Shown: positions 1 through 7,577, counted from the stretch's first letter. The stretch is 13,209 nt of DNA from Planctomycetota bacterium (GCA_030605285.1 JAUWIQ010000009.1:1-13209), one strand, 5' to 3'. The notes: generated by a model not told the origin, from the letters alone. A program made the numbers and translations.

Positions 1-702
1 ACCGTACGCATTATGCGGGGGTCACCGATTCTTTCCATCGAGGTTTACTTGAATCCGATCCTGCTTCCAGAAGGCAATCCCTGGCAGTCCTATTATGCGT
101 GCCGCTTTGCTTGGCCCGGATCGGAGGTGCATCGGAGCGTGGGCATGACGCGTCTGCGTACGCACCGACGACGTCTGGAAGCACCTCACTATTTGGATTT
201 GCATTGCGGATCGTTGAACTTAACACTTTTGAGCAAGGGACTGCCCTACCACGTTTTAGTTGAAGATGGTCAAATCGATACGCTGTTGATCACTCCAGGT
301 GAAACGGCGCGCCGTTTTCAGTTTGCCATCGGTGTTGGTATTCCGTCACCCGCCCGATCTGCGTTGGCGGTTTTGGCACCACCGAGGGCCCTCTCTGAAA
401 AGAAAGCGGGTGTGGTGCCGAATTCAGGCTGGCTGCTGCATCTCAGCGCACCCCACGTTGTTGTGACGCATTGCGAGGCGATTTCCTCTGGAGAAAACGT
501 TTTGGGGATACGCCTGCGGTTGTTGGAGACGTGTGGCCGATCGACATCGGTTACATTACGGAGCTTTTGTGAGCTGGCCGCCGCGAGAAAGTTGGATTTT
601 TTGGGGCATATTACCGCTGACTTATCTCCCGAACGCGATCGAGTCGCACTGGAACTTGCTGGCAGTGAATTTTGCACGATTGAATTAATGTGGCAAACAT
701 GA
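1..702 (+). CDS. C-terminal part of a large protein, possibly a glycoside hydrolase 38-like (alpha-mannosidase type) protein
   Basis: The frame is open from base 1, so the gene begins outside the window; the ATG at 13 is the first in-window ATG and probably not the true start. The visible 234 residues are rich in beta-strand-like stretches and carry no membrane segment or cysteine motif. Recognisable patches are QSYYACRFAW near the start, then LPYH followed by DTLLITPGETARRFQFAIGVG-like sequence. From memory these resemble the C-terminal beta-domain of large planctomycete proteins annotated as glycosyl hydrolase family 38, but I cannot confirm that without a search, and no catalytic residue of the family is in view. 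Its TGA (700-702) overlaps the cmk ATG (699-701) as ATGA, which suggests translational coupling and one transcript with cmk. That the frame is coding is fairly sure; the family is a guess. Confidence 0.6.
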   Translation, partial: TVRIMRGSPILSIEVYLNPILLPEGNPWQSYYACRFAWPGSEVHRSVGMTRLRTHRRRLEAPHYLDLHCGSLNLTLLSKGLPYHVLVEDGQIDTLLITPGETARRFQFAIGVGIPSPARSALAVLAPPRALSEKKAGVVPNSGWLLHLSAPHVVVTHCEAISSGENVLGIRLRLLETCGRSTSVTLRSFCELAAARKLDFLGHITADLSPERDRVALELAGSEFCTIELMWQT

Positions 703-1349
703 TCGTGACCATCGACGGTCCCGCGGGAGCTGGAAAATCGACTGTCGCCCGTACTCTCGCCTTGCGACTGGGATACCAGTTTCTGGACACAGGGGCCATG
801 TATCGCGCGGTCACGTATGCCGCCCTGCAAGCCGGAATCGAGCTTTCCGAAGCGAATCGGGTTTCCAAATTTTCCCAACAACTCCAGATTGAGTTAAAAG
901 GCGAGGCGGTTCTCGTCAATGGCAAGGATGTCAGCCAACCGATTCGTACCGTAGAGGTTACCTCGCTGGTCCACTATGTCGCCGATAATCCGGCGGTTCG
1001 TGAGACGCTGGTACACCTGCAGCGCTTGATCGCAAGTGGATGCGATGTGGTTACCGAGGGCCGCGACCAGGGAACGGTGGCCTTTCCGGAGGCCCCTTGC
1101 AAAATCTTCCTCACCGCGACGGCCGAAACTCGGGCCGGGCGGCGGCTGGCAGAGTTGAAATCCCAGGGACAATCAATCACGCTTGAAGAAGTACGCGCCG
1201 CCCAAGAGCAACGAGACATACGCGACAGTCAGCGTGACATCGGACGCCTCATGAAAGCCGAAGATGCAGTTGAAGTTAATACCGATGGCATGACAGTTGA
1301 CGCGATTATTGACCTTCTCGAGTCCCTGGTACGTCAGCATCAAGCCTAG
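699..1349 (+). CDS. cmk: Cytidylate kinase
   Basis: Cytosolic kinase that phosphorylates CMP and dCMP to the diphosphates using ATP, supplying the CTP and dCTP pools. The protein is 216 residues, normal for the bacterial family. It opens MIVTIDGPAGAGKSTVA, with the P-loop GPAGAGKS at residues 7-14, followed by FLDTGAMYRA, the CMP-site segment typical of Cmk. TEGRDQGTVAFP corresponds to the family's EGRDIGTVVFP motif, and the lid and C-terminal part shows RDSQRDIGRL and AEDAVEVNTDGM. I prefer the ATG at 699 because it places the P-loop as in relatives and overlaps the preceding stop as ATGA; a GTG at 690 would add three residues. No clear Shine-Dalgarno site is visible, consistent with coupling to the gene before. 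plsC follows after 48 bases. Confidence 0.95.
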   Translation: MIVTIDGPAGAGKSTVARTLALRLGYQFLDTGAMYRAVTYAALQAGIELSEANRVSKFSQQLQIELKGEAVLVNGKDVSQPIRTVEVTSLVHYVADNPAVRETLVHLQRLIASGCDVVTEGRDQGTVAFPEAPCKIFLTATAETRAGRRLAELKSQGQSITLEEVRAAQEQRDIRDSQRDIGRLMKAEDAVEVNTDGMTVDAIIDLLESLVRQHQA

Positions 1350-1397
1350 TTTTTCTCGATACGAGTCAATAAGCCCCAATTTCCCCGATTTATTTTC

Positions 1398-2111
1398 ATG
1401 CGAAGCTCTCTGCTCAAGGGTCCGTGGTACGATTTTATCCGCGCAACGGTGAGGATATTTTCTATAATCTTCTTTCGTATTCGGATACAGGGAAAGCAGT
1501 ATGAACCAAAAAAGGGCGCGGTCCTGGTCGTGGCTAATCATCAAAGCCACTTGGACCCACCTCTGATTGGAGCGTTTTGTCGTCGTCGTTCGAATTATAT
1601 GGCTCGGGCCACCCTATTCCGTGTTTTCTTATTGGGGTGGCTGATCCGTTCGTTGGATGCGATTCCGATTGATCGTGAAGGCGTTGGCCTCTCCGGCATG
1701 AAAGAGACGCTCCGACGGCTCAAACGAGGTGAGATGGTTTTGGTATTTCCCGAGGGATCACGCAGCCTCGACGGCCAGGTAGGAAAGTTGAAGCCAGGGT
1801 TTTGTGCCCTCGCTCGCCGCAGTGGCGTTCAGGTAATGCCGGTTGCCATCGCTGGCGCTTTCGAGGCTTGGCCACGAAGTAAACGGTTCCCGAGGCCAAA
1901 AGTGATTCAGATTCAGTTTGGCCTTTCGCTCGGCCCGGAGCAGATCCGCAGCTATAGTGACCAGGAACTGATCGCAGAAATAAGGCGGCGCCTGATCGAC
2001 TGTCATGCCGCTGCCGTCCGTGGGGTGCAACGGGCCAAGCAGTTCCATGCAGCGGGCACCTTTGGGGAAGCCGACTTGAGTGGCGATGAAGGGCAATGCC
2101 GAATTTGGTGA
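1398..2111 (+). CDS. plsC: 1-acyl-sn-glycerol-3-phosphate acyltransferase (PlsC/LPLAT family)
   Basis: Transfers an acyl chain to the sn-2 position of lysophosphatidic acid to make phosphatidic acid, the precursor of membrane phospholipids; it acts at the inner face of the cytoplasmic membrane. The protein has 237 residues, the usual size. Visible LPLAT motifs are NHQSHLD at residues 47-53 (the HX4D catalytic pair H48 and D53), IPIDRE near 89-94, FPEGSRS at 117-123, which binds the glycerol phosphate, and a VMPVAI motif IV near 146-151. A hydrophobic N-terminal stretch (about residues 18-28) may dip into the membrane. The C-terminal tail after about residue 205 is not conserved-looking. It lies 48 bases after cmk and ahead of rpsA, a known cluster order. 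I see no obvious Shine-Dalgarno site. Confidence 0.9.
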   Translation: MRSSLLKGPWYDFIRATVRIFSIIFFRIRIQGKQYEPKKGAVLVVANHQSHLDPPLIGAFCRRRSNYMARATLFRVFLLGWLIRSLDAIPIDREGVGLSGMKETLRRLKRGEMVLVFPEGSRSLDGQVGKLKPGFCALARRSGVQVMPVAIAGAFEAWPRSKRFPRPKVIQIQFGLSLGPEQIRSYSDQELIAEIRRRLIDCHAAAVRGVQRAKQFHAAGTFGEADLSGDEGQCRIW

Positions 2112-2191
2112 GATTCGATTCGATTGACCGCTGGAAATGACCCCGCGTTCTGATCGTGTGGGGAAGCCACCAAACGGGCTAAAAACCCAGC

Positions 2192-2215
2192 GGGAACCGT
2201 CTGCAACGGGTTCCC
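2192..2215 (+). other. Hairpin between plsC and rpsA (weak terminator or leader structure)
   Basis: GGGAACC at 2192-2198 is complementary to GGTTCCC at 2209-2215. The stem can be lengthened to GGGAACCGT against ACGGGTTCCC with one bulged base, leaving the 5-base loop CTGCA. No clean T-run follows, only a T-rich stretch to 2234, so this is either a poor intrinsic terminator for the cmk-plsC transcript or a structure in the rpsA leader. A TAGAAT at 2234-2239 could be a -10 element, but no good -35 accompanies it. Confidence 0.4.
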
Positions 2216-2391
2216 TGATTCGCTTGATTGTTTTAGAATCGACGGCTTATGTCGATTGCCTCAAAACAGGCATGCCGCCGTGGCAGCGCCGGGTGAGAGA
2301 CCCTATTCCTACTTGCCGCATTCCAAGGTAATTCTGGCCGCCGGATAGCCAGAAGTCATGCGATCGGCAAACCAACCTGTTAGCAAACCAA

Positions 2392-4248
2392 ATGGTCAAC
2401 CGAAATCTTATTCGAGGAATCGATGTTAGCGTCGGAGATTGGGAAGCGGAGATGCAAGCGGCCTTGGGAGACAACAGCGCTGAAGAGCTGTTTGCTCCGA
2501 GCGGGGAGCTAGGTGTAAATCAGATTGTTACTGGAAAAATATTGCGAGTCGATTCTGAATATGTGTTGGTTGATGTGGGATACAAAAGTGAAGGCATTAT
2601 TTCCGTTGGCGAATGGGAAGAGGATGATGAAGAACCGGAAGAAGGTCAGGTGGTTGACGTTCTGATCGAAGAGGTTGAAGGTGCCTCGGGACCCAATGTG
2701 GGATTCCAGGGGATGATCGTTCTCAGTAAGCGGAAGGCCAAGCGGATTCGCGAATGGGAAAAAGTCATGTCCACGGTGGCAGAAGGGGACGTGGTTACGG
2801 GGATCGTCGGTCGGAAAATCAAGGGTGGTTTGCTGGTTGACATCGGCGTGAATGTATTTTTGCCGGCCAGTCAGGTTGATATCCGGCGACCGGCAGATAT
2901 TGGCGACTACATTGGGAAGCCGATCGAGTGCAAGGTGCTAAAAATTGACGAGGCCCGTCGCAACATTGTAGTCAGCCGTCGATCTCTGATCGAAGACGAG
3001 CGCCAGGAAAAGAAGACGCAGCTTCTGCAGGAACTTGAGGTGGGTCAGTTGCGGAAGGGCGTGGTGAAAAACATTGCAGATTTTGGTGCCTTTGTTGACC
3101 TGGGTGGGTTGGAGGGCTTATTGCATATTACCGATATGAGTTGGGGCCGTATCGCACATCCGACGGAGATGACACAAATCGATCAAGAAATCGAAGTTCA
3201 GATTTTGAATATCGATTACGAGAAACAAAAAGTTGCCCTTGGACTCAAGCAAAAGACGTCCAGTCCCTGGGAAAGCGTTGCTAAGAAATATCCCGTTGAA
3301 TCGATCGTTCATGGAGCGGTTGTCAATGTGATGAGTTATGGCGCATTTGTCAAACTCGAAGACGGTATTGAAGGCCTAGTACACATCAGCGAAATGTCCT
3401 GGACCCGTCGCATCAACCATCCCAATGAATTGGTTTCGATTGGTGATAATATTGAAGTGGTCGTACTGGGAATCAACGAGGAGAAGCAGGAAATCTCCCT
3501 TGGCATGAAGCAGACGCAGGCAAACCCCTGGGATAAGGTCGCCGAGAAATATCCGCCAGACAGTTTCATCAAGGGGAAAGTCCGTAACCTTACAAACTAT
3601 GGTGCTTTCATCGAAATCGAAGAGGGTATCGATGGACTTTTGCATGTCAGTGACATGTCCTGGACTCGTAAAATCAGCCACCCCAGCGAGGTGCTGGAAA
3701 AAAGTCAGGAAGTGGAATGCAAGGTCCTGTCGGTCGATCAGGAGCGTCGTCGCATTGCTTTAGGGATTAAGCAAATGACGGAGGATCCCTGGGCAACTGA
3801 TATTCCAAGCAAATACCAGACTGGGCAGTTGGTCACGGGAACCGTCACCAAGCTGACTAATTTTGGTGTGTTTGTAGGCCTTGAGAATGGTCTTGAGGGA
3901 TTGCTCCACATTTCAGAACTCACCGATGAAAAGATCGAGAGTCCTGACAATATCGTCAAGGAGGGAGAGGAAATAGAGGTGAAAATATTGCGTGTCGATG
4001 CGGAGGAACGAAAGATCGGTCTTTCGCGCAAGCAGGTCGATTGGCCCGATGCGGAGGATCCGAAGTCTCCAGCGGAGGAAGAGGCGGTCGGTGCCACGGC
4101 CAAGTCTTCCGAACCACTCAAGGGTGGTGTTGGGGAGATTTCCGGTCCACTGATCGATACTTCCTCACACGACGTGAGCGAGATGGCGGCTGCCGAGGAT
4201 TTGGAGGAGCATGAGGGCGAATCGGCAGAGGCGGAAGAACAAGCATAA
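2392..4248 (+). CDS. rpsA: 30S ribosomal protein S1
   Basis: S1 binds mRNA on the small ribosomal subunit and helps initiate translation, notably on messages with weak Shine-Dalgarno sites, which are common in this window. The 618-residue protein has six S1 (OB-fold) repeats at about residues 43-113, 131-197, 217-286, 302-373, 389-460 and 476-546. Repeats 3 to 6 carry the classic pattern G.V.....FGAFV.L..G.EGLLHISEMSW (for example FGAFVDLGG at 231-239 and YGAFVKLEDG at 316-325). The first two are divergent, as in known S1 proteins where they dock to the ribosome. A strongly acidic tail (about 550-618) closes the protein. The ATG at 2392 is the first in frame; it has no Shine-Dalgarno site, as is also true of E. 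coli rpsA. The 280-base leader leaves room for autoregulation, which is inferred only. Confidence 0.96.
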   Translation: MVNRNLIRGIDVSVGDWEAEMQAALGDNSAEELFAPSGELGVNQIVTGKILRVDSEYVLVDVGYKSEGIISVGEWEEDDEEPEEGQVVDVLIEEVEGASGPNVGFQGMIVLSKRKAKRIREWEKVMSTVAEGDVVTGIVGRKIKGGLLVDIGVNVFLPASQVDIRRPADIGDYIGKPIECKVLKIDEARRNIVVSRRSLIEDERQEKKTQLLQELEVGQLRKGVVKNIADFGAFVDLGGLEGLLHITDMSWGRIAHPTEMTQIDQEIEVQILNIDYEKQKVALGLKQKTSSPWESVAKKYPVESIVHGAVVNVMSYGAFVKLEDGIEGLVHISEMSWTRRINHPNELVSIGDNIEVVVLGINEEKQEISLGMKQTQANPWDKVAEKYPPDSFIKGKVRNLTNYGAFIEIEEGIDGLLHVSDMSWTRKISHPSEVLEKSQEVECKVLSVDQERRRIALGIKQMTEDPWATDIPSKYQTGQLVTGTVTKLTNFGVFVGLENGLEGLLHISELTDEKIESPDNIVKEGEEIEVKILRVDAEERKIGLSRKQVDWPDAEDPKSPAEEEAVGATAKSSEPLKGGVGEISGPLIDTSSHDVSEMAAAEDLEEHEGESAEAEEQA

Positions 4249-4389
4249 CCGTTGCCATCGCGATCATGCTTCCGACCCCAAGTATCTCCCGGGTCTGGTA
4301 AGCTGAGATTGCTCCTCGTAGCTTGTGCGGGTTCGCGTATTTGTTCGTCGTTGTGCGTGATAACCGCTGCGACGGCCAGAATTTTTTGA

Positions 4390-4419
4390 GGCTGGTCTTT
4401 TAGGGCCAAGCCGTTTTTT
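4390..4419 (+). terminator. Intrinsic terminator of the rpsA transcript
   Basis: GGCTGGTC at 4390-4397 pairs with GGCCAAGCC at 4404-4412, giving an eight-pair GC-rich stem with one bulged A (4408) and one G-T pair around the loop TTTTAG. The stem is followed after one base by six Ts at 4414-4419. It lies about 140 bases past the rpsA stop and points the same way. The other strand has no T-run after the stem, so it is not bidirectional. Confidence 0.6.
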
Positions 4420-4431
4420 CCCTACAGAGTG

Positions 4432-4478
4432 CAGTGGAGTTACATTCCCTCTGCGCGCTCTCATTTCCACTGTATTAT
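4432..4478 (+). promoter_or_regulatory. Inverted repeat abutting a candidate -10 element of the sigma factor gene
   Basis: CAGTGGA at 4432-4438 and TCCACTG at 4466-4472 form a perfect 7-base inverted repeat with 27 bases between the arms. TATTAT, one mismatch from the -10 consensus, starts at 4473, directly after the right arm. No good -35 is present at the expected distance, so a promoter needing an activator or bound by a repressor is possible. The gene start is 69 bases beyond. Confidence 0.3.
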
Positions 4479-4546
4479 AGAACCGTTCATCTTTCCGTCG
4501 ATACTGCTATCTATCTAGAGAGCATAGTTAACCAGGACCGCCCAAT

Positions 4547-5401
4547 ATGACCGCAGCCAAAACTGATCGATGTCGCCTTTCTTCCGATTCCGCACCGCAG
4601 GCACCGCTTGAGACTTACCTCCGCGAAATCACCCAAACAAGCCTGCTTACTGCTGAGGAAGAAAAGCAACTGGCGACAGAAGTCGGAGAGGGCAGTGTGC
4701 GGGCCAGAGATCATATGGTGCGGGCGAATCTACGACTCGTTGTAAGTATTGCTCGAGGCTACACCGGCAAAGGCCTTCCTTTACCGGACCTTATCGAAGA
4801 AGGCAACTTGGGGCTTTTGCGAGCGGTCGAAGGGTTCGATCCCACCATGGGGACTCGATTTTCAACCTATGCAAGCTACTGGATCAAACAATCCATTAAG
4901 CGATCTTTGATCAACTCCGCGAAAACCATTCGTATTCCTGCCTACATGGTCGAACTATTGTCAAAGTGGCGTCGTGCATCGGCGCGTTTGACATATGCAC
5001 TTCGCCGCACACCGACGCACGAGGAGATTGCCCGCGTGCTGAGTATGCCCAAGAAAAAACTACCGATTGTCAAGAAAGCGATCCGGATCTACTATTCAAC
5101 TCCACAGTCTGATCAACCGGAAGCAGGTTGGTCACTGGGTGAAATGGTCGAAGACGAACGACTAAAGAATCCGGAAGATGTGATGTTGGAAAGCGACATC
5201 TTGCAGCATGTCCTGCAGATGCTCAATGAGATAGACCCGAGGGAAGCCACAGTATTGCGGATGCGTTTTGGTTTAGACGATCGTGAACCGCACACCCTCA
5301 AAGAAATCGGCGAAGCCCTCAGCCTGACTCGAGAGCGAGTGCGTCAGATCGAAACAGAAGCTTTGACGCGGTTGCATAATAATTTGCAGGAAACCGATTA
5401 A
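4547..5401 (+). CDS. RNA polymerase sigma factor, sigma-70 family (group 2-like)
   Basis: Directs RNA polymerase to promoters. The 284-residue protein has the full set of core sigma-70 regions but lacks region 1.1, so it resembles group 2 (RpoS/SigB-like) factors rather than the main housekeeping RpoD. Region 1.2 is PLETYLREITQTSLLTAEEE at residues 20-39. Region 2 spans about 54-130, with ANLRLVVSIARGY (core binding) and the -10 recognition part TYASYWIKQSIKRSL then TIRIP. Region 3 is about 135-215. Region 4 is about 222-280, with the -35-binding helix-turn-helix TLKEIGEALSLTRERVRQIE at 250-269. AGGA at 4534-4537 lies nine bases before the ATG. It stands alone between a terminator and apt. 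Near-consensus DNA-contact segments suggest it reads promoters similar to the housekeeping ones. Which factor it matches by name cannot be told here. Confidence 0.93.
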   Translation: MTAAKTDRCRLSSDSAPQAPLETYLREITQTSLLTAEEEKQLATEVGEGSVRARDHMVRANLRLVVSIARGYTGKGLPLPDLIEEGNLGLLRAVEGFDPTMGTRFSTYASYWIKQSIKRSLINSAKTIRIPAYMVELLSKWRRASARLTYALRRTPTHEEIARVLSMPKKKLPIVKKAIRIYYSTPQSDQPEAGWSLGEMVEDERLKNPEDVMLESDILQHVLQMLNEIDPREATVLRMRFGLDDREPHTLKEIGEALSLTRERVRQIETEALTRLHNNLQETD

Positions 5402-5411
5402 ACTGAGTTCG

Positions 5412-5449
5412 ATTGGCGATCTCAAGGTACATTGGCGATCTCAAGGTAC
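5412..5449. repeat. Perfect 19-bp tandem duplication upstream of apt
   Basis: The 19-base unit ATTGGCGATCTCAAGGTAC occurs twice without a single difference, at 5412-5430 and 5431-5449. It begins 11 bases after the sigma factor stop codon. The absence of divergence suggests a recent slippage or duplication. It lies upstream of the candidate apt promoter. Confidence 0.95.
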
Positions 5450-5489
5450 TCCGGCAAAGCCCATCCTTTCTCTTAATGCCGGCAGGTCG

Positions 5490-5495
5490 TATACT
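5490..5495 (+). promoter_or_regulatory. Candidate -10 element for apt, possibly giving a leaderless mRNA
   Basis: TATACT is one base from the -10 consensus and ends seven bases before the preferred ATG at 5503. Transcription would then start at or next to the ATG. The -35 region (about 5467-5472, TTTCTC) is poor. No properly spaced Shine-Dalgarno site exists before 5503, which fits a leaderless message. Confidence 0.35.
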
Positions 5496-5502
5496 GCGAG
5501 GC

Positions 5503-6036
5503 ATGGGCACAAGCGATTCGATCCCCTTAAAAGACTATATCCGGTCGATTCCGGATTTCCCCAAACCGGGCATCTTGTTCAGGGATATTACGCCGTTGCT
5601 TGCTTCGGCCGCTGCGCTGCGTGCAACGATTTCTCAGCTTGCCGCTCGGGTGCATGATCTGGATATCGATGTCGTTGCAGCGGCAGAGGCCCGAGGCTTT
5701 ATCTTTGCGGCACCGCTGGCGGTCGAGATTGGAGCAGGCTTTGTGCCGGTTCGCAAACCAGGCAAACTGCCATTCGACACGCATGCGTTCCAGTACGATC
5801 TGGAATACGGAACCGATTCGCTGGAAATTCACATTGACGGGGTTGAGTCGGGACAGAATGTCCTCTTGGTAGATGACCTCCTGGCAACTGGTGGAACGGT
5901 GGAAGCCTGCTGCCGATTGATCGAACGGGCTGGTGCCAAAGTCGTGGGTTGTGCGTTTGTGATCGAACTTTTAGGGCTTGGTGGCCGCAACCGTATCGCA
6001 CCGCATGAGACGATCAGCATGATTCAATACGACTAG
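5503..6036 (+). CDS. apt: Adenine phosphoribosyltransferase
   Basis: Cytosolic purine-salvage enzyme that joins adenine to PRPP, giving AMP and pyrophosphate. From the ATG at 5503 the protein has 177 residues, the normal family length. It shows the Apt opening [20 protein letters not shown], then RDITPLL, the [13 protein letters not shown] segment (about 61-73), the [10 protein letters not shown] loop (81-90) and the PRPP-binding motif [13 protein letters not shown] at 120-132. An in-frame ATG at 5476 and a TTG at 5413 would give longer forms, but the added residues are outside the family and the TTG version would translate the 19-bp tandem repeat, so I reject them. There is no usable Shine-Dalgarno site. 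The gene converges with the mutarotase gene, and tandem repeats lie on both sides of it. Confidence 0.94.
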   Translation: MGTSDSIPLKDYIRSIPDFPKPGILFRDITPLLASAAALRATISQLAARVHDLDIDVVAAAEARGFIFAAPLAVEIGAGFVPVRKPGKLPFDTHAFQYDLEYGTDSLEIHIDGVESGQNVLLVDDLLATGGTVEACCRLIERAGAKVVGCAFVIELLGLGGRNRIAPHETISMIQYD

Positions 6037-6090
6037 CCCGCGTAGTATTGGTCGCTCTCGCAGTATTGGTCGCCCGCGCAGTATTTCATG
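6037..6090. repeat. 18-bp tandem repeat, about 2.7 copies, directly after the apt stop codon
   Basis: Copies start at 6037, 6055 and 6073. The core GTAGTATTGGTCG / GCAGTATTGGTCG / GCAGTATTTC is shared; copies 1 and 2 differ at three positions, and copy 3 diverges at its end. The array begins on the base after the TAG. The remaining stretch to the end of the mutarotase gene (6091-6237) shows no gene and no clear terminator for either convergent gene. Confidence 0.85.
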
Positions 6091-6237
6091 CACTTGGTCT
6101 CTCAAAACTCGCTGCTCCAATTTCGCGGTTTTTAGCCACTCTAACTGCGCGAGAGGACGTGTCGGTCCACCCTGAATCGACGCAGAGACTCAAATGCGGA
6201 CAACGCGAAGCTGAGTTTCAAGGTTGGCTGACAAAGA

Positions 6238-7437
6238 TCATTTCCGCACACCAAACTGATAAACGCACTTGTGCTCATAGCGCTGGCCCGGCTCAAGGAT
6301 CGAGTCCGGAAAGTGAGCCTGATTGGGCGAATCGGGATGAAACTGAGGCTCGAGGCACAAGCCAAAGTTTTTCTCATATTTCTTTCCGCTCTTTCCTCTG
6401 AGCGAGCCGTCAAGATAGTTTCCCGAATAAAACTGGATACCGACTTCCGTGGTATAGAGTTGCAGTTCCCTGCCACTCTTTGGGTCGTAGAGCGTGGCGG
6501 CCAATTGGGGCTCCGACACCTTTTCTTCGCGGAGTACAAAATTATGGTCGTAGCCACCCGGATCCCCGGGAATCTCCCCGATCCGCGCGCCGATCCGCTG
6601 AGCCGCAGTGAAATCGAGCGGCGTTTTCTCGAGACGGGCCAATGTACCGGTTGGAATGCCGGTCTCGTCAAATGCGGTGTGCTGCGGTGATTCCAACTTT
6701 AATTCATGATCGAGAATTGTTCCCTCGCCTTCACCCGCAAGGTTAAAATAGCTGTGGTTGGTCATGTTGACCGGTGTGCGCTGATCGGTTGTAGCCCCAA
6801 ATTCTACCTTCAGCGCGTCATCGTCAGTCAAAAGATACACCACCTCTGCGGTCACTTCACCGGGATAATTTTCGTCACCATCCGGGCTGACGAGCGAAAA
6901 TCGAACCCCAACTCCGTCTTGCTGTTCGAGGACTTTGCCCTCCCAGACCTTTTTGTCCCAGCCCTCGTCGCCACCATGGAGATGATTGGGTCCATTATTT
7001 TTAGCGAGTTGATTGGCCTTTCCGTCGAGTTCGAAACGACCGTCCGCAATGCGGTTACAGACACGACCAATCGTAGCACCCATGTAGGCGGGATTTGTAG
7101 TTCCCTTGCCGTCACTATCGAGCCAGCGGTCCAGGGATTCGAATCCCAAAACCACATCCTCGACATTGCCATCGCGGTCCGGTACGTGGAGTTCAGTGAC
7201 TGTTGCACCCCAATTTGTCAACTTGCAGACCAGACCGTTGCTGTTGGTGAGCGTGTACAAAAATACTTCTTTGCCATCGATATTTCCCCAAGCTTCTTTT
7301 TTCACAGTCGTCCCCTCAGTTTTTTTGGATACATCCGCTTCGGTTGATTTGGATTTTTTCTTACAGCCCGAATTTCCAGCGAGCGACAGAGTAACAAGGA
7401 ATAGTAGGGTGAACAGGAGAGCAGTTTTTGTTTTCAA
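6238..7437 (-). CDS. Secreted, probably lipid-anchored aldose 1-epimerase (galactose mutarotase)
   Basis: Interconverts alpha and beta anomers of aldoses such as galactose. The 399-residue protein has a leader of about 24 residues (MKTKTALLFTLLFLVTLSLA, then GNSGC) with a candidate lipid-attachment Cys25, followed by a charged linker and the epimerase domain from about residue 48. Family marks are GPNHLHGGDEGWDKKVW (149-165, with H154), NMTNHSYFNLAGEG (224-237, with catalytic H228) and GLCLEPQFHPDSPNQ (359-373, with catalytic base E363). The start is a TTG at 7435-7437; no ATG is near, and GAGG (complement of 7446-7449) lies eight bases upstream, which supports it. Export implies action on sugars in the periplasm or cell envelope. 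It converges with apt and follows the aldo/keto reductase after 140 bases. The lipobox lacks the usual Leu at -3, so plain signal-peptidase cleavage is possible. Confidence 0.9.
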   Translation of the reverse strand: MKTKTALLFTLLFLVTLSLAGNSGCKKKSKSTEADVSKKTEGTTVKKEAWGNIDGKEVFLYTLTNSNGLVCKLTNWGATVTELHVPDRDGNVEDVVLGFESLDRWLDSDGKGTTNPAYMGATIGRVCNRIADGRFELDGKANQLAKNNGPNHLHGGDEGWDKKVWEGKVLEQQDGVGVRFSLVSPDGDENYPGEVTAEVVYLLTDDDALKVEFGATTDQRTPVNMTNHSYFNLAGEGEGTILDHELKLESPQHTAFDETGIPTGTLARLEKTPLDFTAAQRIGARIGEIPGDPGGYDHNFVLREEKVSEPQLAATLYDPKSGRELQLYTTEVGIQFYSGNYLDGSLRGKSGKKYEKNFGLCLEPQFHPDSPNQAHFPDSILEPGQRYEHKCVYQFGVRK

Positions 7438-7544
7438 TGGATTTGCCTCGCAAATCTTCGCTGATGTGAGAAAGTGAGTGACGTACTAAGGAACTCCGCT
7501 GGGGGTCGAGCACCCCTAACAGTCTAACGCGATTGACGTGCCCT

Positions 7545-7570
7545 AAAAAGTGGTGGGATATGCCCATCCC
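7545..7570 (-). terminator. Weak terminator-like hairpin after the aldo/keto reductase gene
   Basis: On the minus strand GGGAT and ATCCC (7566-7570 and 7555-7559 on the plus strand) form a five-pair stem, followed five bases later by five Ts (complement of 7545-7549). The stem is short, so this is tentative. Confidence 0.3.
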
Positions 7571-7577
7571 CGGCCCG

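Larger units (their letters stand above)
4249..4546 (+). other. Intergenic region between rpsA and the sigma factor gene
   Basis: Nearly 300 bases without a plausible gene. It holds the intrinsic terminator at 4390-4419 and, after it, an inverted repeat next to a candidate -10 element that may serve the sigma gene. No small gene with a credible start was seen. Confidence 0.6.

Noticed and set aside
318..881. Open frame of 187 residues on the minus strand over the first gene and cmk
   Set aside because: Overlaps two better supported plus-strand genes, including the cmk P-loop, and lacks recognisable motifs.
2137..2331. Small 64-residue frame between plsC and rpsA
   Set aside because: Covers the hairpin and probable rpsA leader and has no recognisable features.
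3738..4409. Open frame of 223 residues on the minus strand opposite rpsA
   Set aside because: It is antisense to the acidic tail of S1; its Ser-rich sequence is the complement of Glu/Asp codons and shows no family pattern.
5413..5502. N-terminal extension of Apt from a TTG at 5413
   Set aside because: It would translate the 19-bp tandem duplication and lies outside the family's length; the ATG at 5503 gives the standard enzyme.
6271..7347. Two open frames on the plus strand (6271-6690 and 6706-7347) opposite the mutarotase gene
   Set aside because: They are antisense shadows of a gene with clear catalytic motifs and signal peptide.
7501..7516. GGGGT-CGAGC-ACCCC hairpin upstream of the mutarotase gene
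   Set aside because: Only five pairs, no T-run on either strand, and no promoter elements around it that I can support.
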